Positions 16,981-24,635 of a DNA stretch of 64,000 nt are shown here, piece after piece. The notes under the pieces were generated by a model that saw only the letters and a program-made list of their open reading frames with translations, did not search any database and was not told the origin of the DNA. Origin of the DNA: JAGPDB01 sp046331265 (lineage in GTDB: Bacteria; Actinomycetota; Acidimicrobiia; IMCC26256; JAGPDB01); assembly GCA_046331265.1 (NCBI GenBank), contig JAXLRE010000002.1:160669-224668 (forward strand). Reading direction: 5' to 3'. Both the position numbers and the translations under genes were made by a program. Each line of letters begins with the position of its first letter. The stretch's first letter is position 1.

Positions 16981-17979
16981 ATGAATATGTCGAATTACAT
17001 GGACGTAGCGATAAAAGAGGCTGAAAAAGTTCGTTGTATTACATCACCAAATCCTTGGGTGGGTTGTGTAATTGTTGCAGAAGACGGATCAATATTTACG
17101 GGCGCTACATATGAAATAGACAGAATGCATGCAGAAACTGTTGCATTATCTAGAGCCGGTTCAAAAGCTAAAGGCGCAACTGTTTATGTGACCTTAGAGC
17201 CATGTTCGCACGAAGGAAGAACACCTCCTTGTGCAAAAAGTTTGATTGATGCAGGTGTAAAAAAAGTTTTTATTTCAATTGAAGATGTTGATAATAGAGT
17301 TTCTGGTCGAGGTGTGGAAATGCTTCGTTCGGCAGGTATTGAAGTTGAAGTAGGTTTACGCGAACAAGATGTTAGAAAGCAGCTTGAACCTTACATTTAT
17401 CAAAGAAAAAATTTGAGGCCTTTTGTTATTTTGAAAATGGCAATGACCATAGATGGAAAAATCACAAGTGATAATGACAACAAGTATTTAACAAGCGAAC
17501 TTTCCTTAAGGGATGTACACAAGTTACGAGCAGAATCTGATGCTATTTTGGTGGGGGCCAACACAGTAAGAGTAGATAATCCAAAACTAAATGTGAGACT
17601 TTACGAAGATTATTTTGGAAACAGTGAAGAGCTAAATCCAAAAAGAATTGTTTTAGGATCTGTTGACAGTCAAGCAAAAGTTAATGCATGCGAGACATAT
17701 TCAGGGGACATTAATAGCTTGTTAGATGAGCTTGGTTCAAAAGGAGTTCTTCAACTTCTTGTTGAAGGAGGAGCTAACGTTGCTCGTCAGTTTAATGATC
17801 AAAATTTAGTTAATGAATATATATTTTATGTAGCACCCAAGGTATTAAATTCTAAAGGGCTAGGGGTTTTTGGTGATTTAGAACCAAATATATTCGATCA
17901 TTTAAGTAATTGTGATATTTCGCTCATAGAAAGAATTGGTCCAGATATTAAAATAGTTTTTCGTAATAAAGTTGAATGA
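16981..17979 (+). CDS. ribD: Bifunctional riboflavin biosynthesis protein RibD (deaminase-reductase)
   Basis: About 332 residues. The N-terminal cytidine-deaminase-like domain shows HAETVAL and LEPCSHEGRTPPCAKSLI (zinc ligands H, C, C). The C-terminal reductase domain starts near residue 145 (RPFVILKMAMTIDGKI) and contains LLQLLVEGGANVA. It performs the second and third steps from the GTP cyclohydrolase II product. The start is ATG 16981, or ATG 16987 two codons on; no ribosome site is visible, so the transcript may be leaderless. No FMN riboswitch fits in the short upstream gap. Confidence 0.93.
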   Translation: MNMSNYMDVAIKEAEKVRCITSPNPWVGCVIVAEDGSIFTGATYEIDRMHAETVALSRAGSKAKGATVYVTLEPCSHEGRTPPCAKSLIDAGVKKVFISIEDVDNRVSGRGVEMLRSAGIEVEVGLREQDVRKQLEPYIYQRKNLRPFVILKMAMTIDGKITSDNDNKYLTSELSLRDVHKLRAESDAILVGANTVRVDNPKLNVRLYEDYFGNSEELNPKRIVLGSVDSQAKVNACETYSGDINSLLDELGSKGVLQLLVEGGANVARQFNDQNLVNEYIFYVAPKVLNSKGLGVFGDLEPNIFDHLSNCDISLIERIGPDIKIVFRNKVE

Positions 17980-18590
17980 ATATGGCAAAAAAAATAGTCG
18001 AACAAATTTCTAATGCAAAAGTCCCAACCTCTTGGGGTGAATTTACTTGTTATGTCTTTAAAGATGAGGATATTGAACATTTAGTTTTAGTTCGAGGTGA
18101 AGTTTCAAAAAAGCAAGTTCTTGTTCGAGTGCATAGCGAATGTCTTACCGGTGATGTTTTTTCATCGGTGAAATGTGATTGTGGAGAACAACTAAGCAAT
18201 GCGATGAAGAAAATTTCTATTGAAGGTGGAGTCCTTATATATTTGCGTGGGCATGAGGGTAGAGGAATTGGTATTGGTCACAAAATAAATGCGTATAGTC
18301 TTCAAGAAAATGGTCTTGATACAGTTGATGCAAATATTGCTTTGGGTTTACCTGTTGATTCGCGTGAATATAAGGTTGCAGCTGAAATTTTGAATAGTTT
18401 AGGAATTGAGAAAGCAAAGTTGATAACGAATAATCCTGAGAAGTTAAAAGCATTAGTTGACTATGGTATTGATGTAGATAGAGTTAGTTTGCCTACGATT
18501 CCTACACAAGAAAATTTAGAGTACCTAAAAACTAAAAAAGATAAACTCGGACATTTAATAGAAATTTCAGAAATTACTAATCCTTTGTAG
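17976..18590 (+). CDS. ribA: GTP cyclohydrolase II
   Basis: 204 residues. VRVHSECLTGDVFSSVKCDC supplies the zinc cysteines, GGVLIYLRGHEGRGIGI the catalytic loop, and TNNPEKLKAL the C-terminal GTP-binding part. It opens GTP to the pyrimidine precursor of riboflavin. It is not fused to a RibB (DHBP synthase) domain, unlike many actinobacterial RibBA proteins, so ribB and ribH must lie elsewhere. The ATG overlaps the ribD stop (ATGA). Confidence 0.94.
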   Translation: MNMAKKIVEQISNAKVPTSWGEFTCYVFKDEDIEHLVLVRGEVSKKQVLVRVHSECLTGDVFSSVKCDCGEQLSNAMKKISIEGGVLIYLRGHEGRGIGIGHKINAYSLQENGLDTVDANIALGLPVDSREYKVAAEILNSLGIEKAKLITNNPEKLKALVDYGIDVDRVSLPTIPTQENLEYLKTKKDKLGHLIEISEITNPL

Positions 18591-18600
18591 ATTTCTGATT

Positions 18601-18649
18601 GTGTTTGTGGGATTTTCTATCGAAAAACGATAGTTTTTCGACCCAACAC
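18601..18649 (-). repeat. 49-bp palindromic intergenic repeat, copy B
   Basis: Inverted copy of 15338-15386 (44 of 49 identical). The inner hairpin is here perfect (CGAAAAAC / GTTTTTCG around a four-base loop). It starts 10 bp after the ribA stop, so like copy A it sits directly behind a plus-strand gene. Confidence 0.75.
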
Positions 18650-18660
18650 CGCAGTGATAG

Positions 18661-18678
18661 GTGGTACGAGCGGAGGGA
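18661..18678 (-). repeat. Duplicate of the tRNA-Leu 3' end
   Basis: Eighteen bases (GTGGTACGAGCGGAGGGA) are identical to 18711-18728, which contain the CCA end, acceptor strand and start of the T-arm of the tRNA-Leu gene. The copy lies exactly 50 bp away with no tRNA body attached. It could be an attachment-site remnant or the trace of a lost tandem tRNA. Confidence 0.7.
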
Positions 18679-18711
18679 GTTTGTGATACCCACACTGGAC
18701 AATGAACAATG

Positions 18712-18797
18712 TGGTACGAGCGGAGGGACTTGAACCCTCACGTCCAATGGACACTAGGACCTAAACCTAGCGCGTCTGCCAATTCCGCCACGCTCGC
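18712..18797 (-). tRNA. tRNA-Leu (anticodon UAG)
   Basis: Read on the minus strand: acceptor GCGAGCG pairs with CGCTCGT, discriminator A and encoded CCA follow. The anticodon stem-loop is CTAGG-TTTAGGT-CCTAG, giving anticodon UAG (reads CUA/CUN). There is a long variable arm typical of class II Leu tRNA, and a T-arm GGGTTCAAGTCCC. Length 86 nt. Confidence 0.95.
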
Positions 18798-18870
18798 ATG
18801 TTTTGGAAGTAAAGATTCTATATCCGTCACACACCCACGCAAGAATTGCGCCTAATATGCCGATAGAACT

Positions 18871-18895
18871 TTTTGGAAGACCAGGTCTTCCAAAA
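18871..18895. promoter_or_regulatory. 25-bp palindrome upstream of aminotransferase (operator-like)
   Basis: The arms TTTTGGAAGACC and GGTCTTCCAAAA are perfect reverse complements around a single A. It ends 19 bp before the aminotransferase ATG. A related sequence, also followed by GGACA, lies at 21380-21402, between the SET-domain and GNAT genes. A shared repressor or regulator is the simplest reading; no protein is assigned. Confidence 0.7.
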
Positions 18896-18914
18896 TAGGA
18901 CAATCGGAGGAATG

Positions 18915-20267
18915 ATGTCGGATTCGTTGAACGAACGCGCTAAAGAAATTGTTGAAAAAGAAATAGATTTATACGAAAGTCGCACTAAAGAATCGAGCAT
19001 TCATACAGCTCGAGCGAAGAAAGTCCTACCGCGTGGAGTGCCTAGCTCTTTACAGTTCTATGATCCACACCCGGTTGTAGCCCAAAGTGCTCAAGGAGCA
19101 TGGCTGACCGACGTTGATGGCAATGAATATGTTGACTTCAACATGGGATTTGGAGCCCTCATGGCTGGTCATTGTCACCCAATATTAAAAGAAGTCATAA
19201 AAGAGCAACTTGAAAAAGGAACTCTATATGTAACACCGTGTGACACAAACGCTGAAGTCGCAGAACTATTATGCGAACGATTCGGTATGGACATGTTTCG
19301 TTTTACAAACTCAGGAAACGAAGCAACATCGGATGCGATAAGAGTTGCACGAGGTTTCACTGGTAAAGATAAGATCGTAAAGCTCGAAGGTGGTTATCAT
19401 GGCCATCATGATGATGCGATGATTTCTGTTAAACCACCACTTGATAAAGCTGGTCCTGAAGATGCACCTTATAGTATTCCTTCAAGTTTGGGTATTCCGC
19501 AAAGTGCTGTTGAAACTGTAAGTGTTGTGCCATATAACAATCCAGTTGCATTGGAGAAGATTTTAGCCAATGGAGAATATGCTGCATTTATTCTTGAACC
19601 TGTTATGGAAAATATAAGTATTTGTTTGCCAGACGAAGGCTATCTACAAGAAATACGAGAGATAACTTCTCGTTACAATGTTCTATTAATTTTTGACGAA
19701 GTGAAAACAGGAATTACATCAGGTAATGGAACAACATTTGAACGATATGGAGTTCAACCTGACTTATTATGCTTAGCTAAAGCAATTGGTGGAGGTTTAC
19801 CTCTTGGGGCTTTTGGTGGATCAAAAGAAATAATGGATTTCATTTCTGAGAACAAAGTTTTACATATGGGAACTTACAATGGGAACCCATTAGTTATGGC
19901 TGCAGCGAAAGCTGTTCTTACACAAATTTGCACTCCGCAAGAAGTTGATCGTGCGATTGCTTTGAACGAGTCAATGTTGTCGAAAATGAAAGAGATTATT
20001 CGTCAATATAATTTACCTGCACATACTTTACAAAGAGGTGCAAAAGGCTGTATTACATGGTCAAGAGAACGTGTAAGAAACTATCGTGATTATAAATCTA
20101 CAGACTTTGATCTGGCGTATGCACAATGGCTGTGGGGAATTAACCGCGGAATTTTGTTGCCTCCAGGTTTAGACGAACAGTGGTTAGTAAGCGTTCAACA
20201 TACTGAGAACGAATGCAATATTAATGTCGAGGTATTTGAAGCTTTTGTGGCAGAACTAGTTGCGTAA
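18915..20267 (+). CDS. Class III PLP aminotransferase (glutamate-1-semialdehyde aminomutase-like)
   Basis: The start is ATG 18915, set by GGAGG four bases upstream; an open frame exists further upstream but runs through the operator palindrome. About 450 residues. FTNSGNEATSDAIRVARGFT, GGYHGHHDD, LIFDEVKTGI and the PLP lysine in CLAKAIGGGLPLGAFGG give the family. It resembles HemL and related aminotransferases, but no other haem gene is near and the C-terminal part (RGAKGCITWSRERVRNYRDY) looks specialised, so the substrate is open. Confidence 0.82.
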   Translation: MSDSLNERAKEIVEKEIDLYESRTKESSIHTARAKKVLPRGVPSSLQFYDPHPVVAQSAQGAWLTDVDGNEYVDFNMGFGALMAGHCHPILKEVIKEQLEKGTLYVTPCDTNAEVAELLCERFGMDMFRFTNSGNEATSDAIRVARGFTGKDKIVKLEGGYHGHHDDAMISVKPPLDKAGPEDAPYSIPSSLGIPQSAVETVSVVPYNNPVALEKILANGEYAAFILEPVMENISICLPDEGYLQEIREITSRYNVLLIFDEVKTGITSGNGTTFERYGVQPDLLCLAKAIGGGLPLGAFGGSKEIMDFISENKVLHMGTYNGNPLVMAAAKAVLTQICTPQEVDRAIALNESMLSKMKEIIRQYNLPAHTLQRGAKGCITWSRERVRNYRDYKSTDFDLAYAQWLWGINRGILLPPGLDEQWLVSVQHTENECNINVEVFEAFVAELVA

Positions 20268-20272
20268 TTAAT

Positions 20273-21358
20273 TTATAAACCTGGAACAAATAAGTCACCG
20301 CAACCATCGATTTTGTGCTGAATGAAACCTGCAAACTTACCTTCAAAACTTTTTTGGAAATCTATGTCTTGCCAGTCGTTAGATGCATCTATTGTTTTTC
20401 GGCAAGTTGGAGCATTACATCCACAATCAAATTTTTGTATTGGGGAAGTATATGCCGTTGCGTAATCAACAGTGATTTCTTCTCCGGCTTCTATATCTTT
20501 AGAAGCAACGCATGTGATTTGTCCGCGCAAGTGAGCGTTTGGTTCGCAGGAGTGATTAAATCCTAATAGTGTTGCTAATCTTTCTTCTTCATTTGATCCA
20601 GCTAAAAAGATGTTGTCTAATAATTGAACACTTGATTGTCCAAAAACCGGATCTAATTCTTCGAGCTGTTCTGCTGTGAGTAAATTTCCTCCACGAATCG
20701 CAAGAACTTCACCAGCTTTAATTTTTTCTTTTGCTATAGAACCTAAACCATGTATTGGCGAATTTATTCTTTTCGTTTTGTTGCTAACCCATGATGTTGT
20801 TGGCACGTTTGGATTTACCGGATGTAGCCCCACACGATACGATGAAGGATTTGCTAAGAAATCAACAAACTCTTTTTTATATTTACCTCTAAGCGATGAT
20901 CTATTTGAATCAACCGCAGGGTTAACTACTCTCCGACAATTTGGTGAACCACATGAACATATGAATTCTTGTGTAGAAGAATTAAATATTGTTCCGTAAT
21001 CAGCTGTGACTTCTTCACCTGGTTCAATTGGTTTACGGGCGCGTAAAAATATTTGTCCATCTACATAACCGTTAGGATCACAAGAATGATTAATACCTAT
21101 TAAGGTGTTGTCTACTTCATCAGGTGTCATTCCTGAAACAAATAGTTTGGGTGCAATTTGATGTTGTGAGCCATTAGTTACTTTAAGATTTTCTGTCACA
21201 GCCTTAGCCGAAACGATTCTTCCGCCTTTTATGGCTAATAATTCACCGACACCTATTGCTCTATTAGCAAAGAGCCCAACTCCAGCAAAGGAGCCAGTTC
21301 TTCTCTCAACAGCTTTTGAACGTAACGAAATCACATGAAATTGTAGTCTATGTCCCAT
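20273..21358 (-). CDS. Tandem SET-domain protein (putative protein lysine methyltransferase)
   Basis: 361 residues with two SET modules. SET1 (about 17-145) has GVGLFANRAIGVGE, NHSCDPN (90-96), EEVTADYG and a post-SET CSCGSPNC (C134, C136, C141). SET2 (about 200-325) has GLGSIAKEKIKAGE, NHSCEPN (268-274), EEITVDYA and CGCNAPTC (C312, C314, C319). NHSC plus the DY motif form the SAM and lysine site in eukaryotic SET enzymes. The repeats suggest internal duplication. Bacterial SET proteins are uncommon and two in one chain rarer. The target is unknown. Convergent with the aminotransferase gene, 5 bp apart. Confidence 0.85.
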   Translation of the reverse strand: MGHRLQFHVISLRSKAVERRTGSFAGVGLFANRAIGVGELLAIKGGRIVSAKAVTENLKVTNGSQHQIAPKLFVSGMTPDEVDNTLIGINHSCDPNGYVDGQIFLRARKPIEPGEEVTADYGTIFNSSTQEFICSCGSPNCRRVVNPAVDSNRSSLRGKYKKEFVDFLANPSSYRVGLHPVNPNVPTTSWVSNKTKRINSPIHGLGSIAKEKIKAGEVLAIRGGNLLTAEQLEELDPVFGQSSVQLLDNIFLAGSNEEERLATLLGFNHSCEPNAHLRGQITCVASKDIEAGEEITVDYATAYTSPIQKFDCGCNAPTCRKTIDASNDWQDIDFQKSFEGKFAGFIQHKIDGCGDLFVPGL

Positions 21359-21379
21359 ATTGCAACAAATGAATGTATA

Positions 21380-21402
21380 TGGAAGACCTGGTCCTACAAA
21401 AC
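21380..21402. promoter_or_regulatory. Second copy of the GGAAGACC-N-GGTC palindrome
   Basis: TGGAAGACC, one base, then GGTCCTAC: two mismatches from the perfect palindrome at 18871-18895. The following CAAAA and GGACA also match. It sits in the 85-bp divergent region between the SET gene (minus) and the GNAT gene (plus), so one site could serve both. Confidence 0.65.
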
Positions 21403-21425
21403 GGACACTTGAATTATGTCCGTTT
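21399..21425. promoter_or_regulatory. Inverted repeat AAACGGACA / TGTCCGTTT
   Basis: Perfect 9-bp arms with a 9-bp centre, adjoining the GGAAGACC palindrome and ending 18 bp before the GNAT start. The centre-to-centre spacing suits a dimeric regulator, but a hairpin in the leader RNA is also possible. Confidence 0.5.
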
Positions 21426-21443
21426 ATACATTACAATGCATAA

Positions 21444-21968
21444 ATGCTTTTGGAAGATGAACAAACAAAAACAGACATTATGTTTGTTCCTTTTACTCAA
21501 AACTGGGTTAATAGCGTATGGAATTTAATAAAAGACGATACAGAATCAATACCTAAATCATGGCCTAAAACGCTAGATCAATTAAGCGCATGGTCTCTAG
21601 GGACTAGGAAGCAGCAAACTATATCTGATCGATCACTGATAATTTCAAAGTCAGAAGAAGATGGTGAATACCTGCCTATTGGAATAATCACAGGTGATTT
21701 AGTTCGCGGAGCAAACAAAGATAACTTTCCAGGTGCGCAATATGGCGATGTAAATATTGCTTATATGATTTTCAAACCATTTCGTGGTTTTGGCCACGCT
21801 CAGAATGCGTTAATGCAAATTTCTCAGTCATGGAAACAAGACGGAAAAAAGCCGATGCTAAGAATCTCTAGCGACAATTTAGCTTCACGTAAAGTCGCAT
21901 TAAACTCAGGATTTAAATTGTTCGAAGCCGTTCAAGATAATGGCCGAATCCTTTATATATTCAAGTAG
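21444..21968 (+). CDS. GNAT-family N-acetyltransferase
   Basis: 174 residues of the RimJ/RimL-like GNAT type. The substrate-side N-terminal half includes PIGIITGDLV; the acetyl-CoA loop region is FRGFGHAQNAL, followed by ISSDNLASRKVALNSGFKLFE, typical of strand 5 to helix 4. Acceptor unknown. It shares its upstream region with the tandem SET gene. Confidence 0.8.
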   Translation: MLLEDEQTKTDIMFVPFTQNWVNSVWNLIKDDTESIPKSWPKTLDQLSAWSLGTRKQQTISDRSLIISKSEEDGEYLPIGIITGDLVRGANKDNFPGAQYGDVNIAYMIFKPFRGFGHAQNALMQISQSWKQDGKKPMLRISSDNLASRKVALNSGFKLFEAVQDNGRILYIFK

Positions 21969-22111
21969 GGACATCGATTTAGGGTACCCTTCATATTTTT
22001 TTAAAAACTATGGAACTTTTTTGTAGTTGTTACCAAGATGTACTTCTTTGTGCGTATAAGATCAATTCGTAAGAAAAGTTAAACCATAAATAGATAAAAG
22101 GAAGCGTATCA

Positions 22112-22498
22112 ATGAAGAAAAAAACAGTATTTTCGTTTTTAAGCGTTATTTTCGTTGCAGTTTTTGCTCTTAGTGCATGTGGGGGATCAAAGAGTTCAAG
22201 TTCTGGCGGAAGCACAAAAACAATCGATGTAGCACTTCTTGATGACGGTACAACAATGAGCATTGAGCCAGCATCTATAAGCGTTAAAGAGGGAACAGAT
22301 TTAACACTTAAAGTTACGAACAAAGGCACACAAGTTCATAACCTAAAGTTAGAAGATGGTTCCGGTACAGCAGATTTACCAGCTAACGCTGCTGCTGAAT
22401 TAAAGGTCGGTAAAGTCACTGCAGATAGCCAATTGCACTGTGCAATCGCTGGACACAAAGAACAAGGCATGGTCCTTGACCTCACAGTCGAAAAATAA
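22112..22498 (+). CDS. Cupredoxin-type lipoprotein (plastocyanin-like)
   Basis: 128 residues. A lipoprotein signal peptide ends ALSAC with Cys23 as lipidation site, then a Gly/Ser linker. The cupredoxin domain carries the type-1 copper set: His in GTQVHNLKL, and Cys, His and Met in LHCAIAGHKEQGM. It is probably an electron carrier on the outer face of the membrane. It lies 16 bp before the multicopper oxidase gene, with which it likely works. Confidence 0.88.
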   Translation: MKKKTVFSFLSVIFVAVFALSACGGSKSSSSGGSTKTIDVALLDDGTTMSIEPASISVKEGTDLTLKVTNKGTQVHNLKLEDGSGTADLPANAAAELKVGKVTADSQLHCAIAGHKEQGMVLDLTVEK

Positions 22499-22514
22499 TC
22501 TACAAGGAGATTAA

Positions 22515-23567
22515 ATGAACGAGCAGAAGAAAGCTTTAAGCATCCCATTAGTGGCGAGCATTATTGCAGTTATCTTAGGTGTAGTTGCTGTAGGTCTTGC
22601 GCTAAATGCTAAAGATTCAAAATCGTCTAGTACTTCAGCACCAACAACGATGGATACTATGCAACATAGTTCTTCAACAATGAGTGCTGAAGAAATGGAC
22701 AAAATGATGAAGAAGCCTACAGACAAGTTCCTAGAACTTGCTACTAAAAAAGGCAACGTCGAAAATACACAATGGATGGAACCAAAAATTCTAAGTGATG
22801 GAACAAAGGAATTTGACCTAACTGCTAGCATTTTTGATTGGGAAGTTTCTCCAGGAAAAATTGTTAAGGCTTGGGGATATAACAAACAAGTTCCTGGACC
22901 AAACATTAGAACAAATATTGGTGACAAAGTTAAGATCGTTTTAAAGAACGAATTAAAAGAGTCAACAGTTATTCACTTCCATGGCGTAAAGGGCCTTCCT
23001 AATACAGTTGATGGTGTGCCTGATGTTACGCAACCACCGGTTAAGCCAGGAAAATCATATACATATGAATTTACAACAAATGAAGCTTCTGTAGGTATGT
23101 ACCACTCTCATCACAATGCACAAGTACAAGTACCTAATGGTTTAGCTGGAACATTCTTGGTCGGCGATATGCCAACACCTAATGGTGAAAAAGTTGCGCA
23201 AGAAATTCCTATGATGCTTAATGATGCAGGAACAATTGGTTTATCACTTAATGGTAAATCTTTCCCTGGTACAAAAGCTGTTGTTGCGAAAGAAGGCGAA
23301 TACCTTAAAGTTCACTACCTAAACGAAGGTGCAGTGATTCACCCAATGCACACTCATGGTTTTGAACAATTAGTTATTGCTAGAGACGGCGCTCCACTTA
23401 AAACACCTTATGCCGCAGACACAGTAACTGTCGCACCTGGTGAAAGAGTAACAGTACTTATACGCTTGACCCAAAAAGGTGCATGGGCATGGCACTGCCA
23501 TATCCTTACACACGCTGAAGGACCTCAAGGTATGTTCGGTATGGTTACAGCTATTGTCGTTCAATAG
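22515..23567 (+). CDS. Two-domain multicopper oxidase, membrane-anchored
   Basis: 350 residues: N-terminal anchor (about 10-30), a Met/His/Ser-rich linker (TMDTMQHSSSTMSAEEMDKMM), then two cupredoxin domains. Copper motifs are HFHG and YHSHH in domain 1 and HPMHTHG and WHCHILTHAEGPQGMFGM in domain 2. Type-1 ligands (His, Cys, His, Met) are seen only in domain 2; the rest supply a trinuclear site at subunit interfaces in such trimers. It could oxidise copper, nitrite-like or phenolic donors; the sequence does not decide. GGAGATTAA precedes the ATG. Confidence 0.87.
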   Translation: MNEQKKALSIPLVASIIAVILGVVAVGLALNAKDSKSSSTSAPTTMDTMQHSSSTMSAEEMDKMMKKPTDKFLELATKKGNVENTQWMEPKILSDGTKEFDLTASIFDWEVSPGKIVKAWGYNKQVPGPNIRTNIGDKVKIVLKNELKESTVIHFHGVKGLPNTVDGVPDVTQPPVKPGKSYTYEFTTNEASVGMYHSHHNAQVQVPNGLAGTFLVGDMPTPNGEKVAQEIPMMLNDAGTIGLSLNGKSFPGTKAVVAKEGEYLKVHYLNEGAVIHPMHTHGFEQLVIARDGAPLKTPYAADTVTVAPGERVTVLIRLTQKGAWAWHCHILTHAEGPQGMFGMVTAIVVQ

Positions 23568-23587
23568 TTACAATTAACAATAGATTT

Positions 23588-23611
23588 AAGCGCCCTCCGG
23601 GGCGCTTTTTT
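23588..23611 (+). terminator. Intrinsic terminator after multicopper oxidase
   Basis: Stem AGCGCCC / GGGCGCT with loop TCCG, followed by a run of six T, 20 bp after the stop. This is the most canonical rho-independent terminator in the window. Confidence 0.9.
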
Positions 23612-23694
23612 ATTATCAACTTCTATGTTAAATTTCTCACAATAATTTTTTACCAATATATGTAATAATTAATAAGTATCTTAAGGAGGTACTT

Positions 23695-23949
23695 ATGGGA
23701 ATTATTGCTTGGATAATATTTGGTGGCCTTGCTGGCTGGGTTGCATCACTTATTATGAAAACCGATGGCGAACAAGGACTTGTAGCGAATGTAATAGTCG
23801 GTATTATCGGTGCATTTATAGGTGGATTCTTAATGCATGTAATAGGTAATGAAACTAGTTTTGGATTTAACCTAGGAAGCTTTTTAGTAGCAGTTCTGGG
23901 TGCAGTCATACTTTTGTTCGTATATAAAGCTTTAACTGGGAGAAGATAA
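23695..23949 (+). CDS. GlsB/YeaQ/YmgE-family small membrane protein
   Basis: 84 residues, nearly all hydrophobic: GIIAWIIFGGLAGWVASLIM, then LVANVIVGIIGAFIGGFLM and a last helix. This is the glycine-rich three-helix family once called transglycosylase-associated, linked to stress responses in enterobacteria; its molecular role is unclear. It has a strong AAGGAGGT ribosome site. Its stop overlaps the next start (TAATG). Confidence 0.88.
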   Translation: MGIIAWIIFGGLAGWVASLIMKTDGEQGLVANVIVGIIGAFIGGFLMHVIGNETSFGFNLGSFLVAVLGAVILLFVYKALTGRR

Positions 23950-24344
23950 TGGTTAATGAACGTGAGGTAAATGTTTCTAGTGACGATGGCAGCGTTATGC
24001 CAAATAACGCTGTTCCTAGGGAAGTGAATCCCACAGTTTCAGGCAGATCGCTATTAGTTCAGATTATATATTTGGTACTTAGTATCGTATCTGCACTGTT
24101 GGTTATTAGATTTGTTCTTTCTCTTTTAGGCGCAAACAAGAATAATGACTTTGCCTCATTTATTTATAATGTGTCAAACCCTTTTGTAAGGCCTTTCTAT
24201 GGACTTTTTGGTCAGGACTTTGTCTATGGCAATGGTGCAGGACGTTTTGAATACGAAACTGTAGTGGCTTTAATTGTTTATGTTATTGTTGCAGTCATCC
24301 TTGCAAAGATAGCTTCTTTAGGAAAACGTAACGTACAAGCATAA
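23949..24344 (+). CDS. YggT-like membrane protein
   Basis: 131 residues with a polar N-terminus of about 35, TM1 (about 36-60, IIYLVLSIVSALLVIRFVLS) and TM2 (about 103-122). Between them lie FIYNVSNPFVRPFYGLF and a FEYETVVAL stretch. The NPFVRPF spacing resembles YggT-family proteins. Coupled to the GlsB-like gene. Confidence 0.65.
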   Translation: MVNEREVNVSSDDGSVMPNNAVPREVNPTVSGRSLLVQIIYLVLSIVSALLVIRFVLSLLGANKNNDFASFIYNVSNPFVRPFYGLFGQDFVYGNGAGRFEYETVVALIVYVIVAVILAKIASLGKRNVQA

Positions 24345-24364
24345 AACAAATAAGGATTTAACAA

Positions 24365-24622
24365 ATGAAAAAAGTCATAGCGAAGTTTACGAAGATATTG
24401 TTGAAAGGTGCGGTTGTAGCAGCGGCCACAAAAGCTGCTGCTGTTGTTTTGAAAAAAGTTAATAAAGATGGAAGTTTAGAGAAAAAAGCTAACGATGCGA
24501 TAGATAGAAACGCTGAAAAGCTAAAGGATATAGCAAAAACTGGAGTTTCTAAAACGCTAGAAAAAACAAACGAAGCCCAAGAAAAACTAGATGCAACATC
24601 TTCTAAAACAATAAAAGAATAA
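24365..24622 (+). CDS. Small lysine/alanine-rich helical protein
   Basis: 85 residues. The N-terminus is hydrophobic-basic (MKKVIAKFTKILLKGAVVAA), followed by a long amphipathic Lys/Glu/Ala helix. It has no recognised family; the composition resembles YtxH-type or apolipoprotein-like stress proteins. It is third in a run of small envelope-type genes preceding a Crp/Fnr regulator. Confidence 0.55.
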   Translation: MKKVIAKFTKILLKGAVVAAATKAAAVVLKKVNKDGSLEKKANDAIDRNAEKLKDIAKTGVSKTLEKTNEAQEKLDATSSKTIKE

Positions 24623-24635
24623 ATAGTAAAACTAA

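Noticed and set aside
18601..18728. Prophage or genomic island at tRNA-Leu
   Set aside because: No integrase or phage gene is present within the window; only the 18-bp duplicate remains.
18915..20267. Assigning the aminotransferase as hemL
   Set aside because: It is HemL-like, but no tetrapyrrole gene lies nearby and the C-terminal part is divergent, so a specific function was not claimed.
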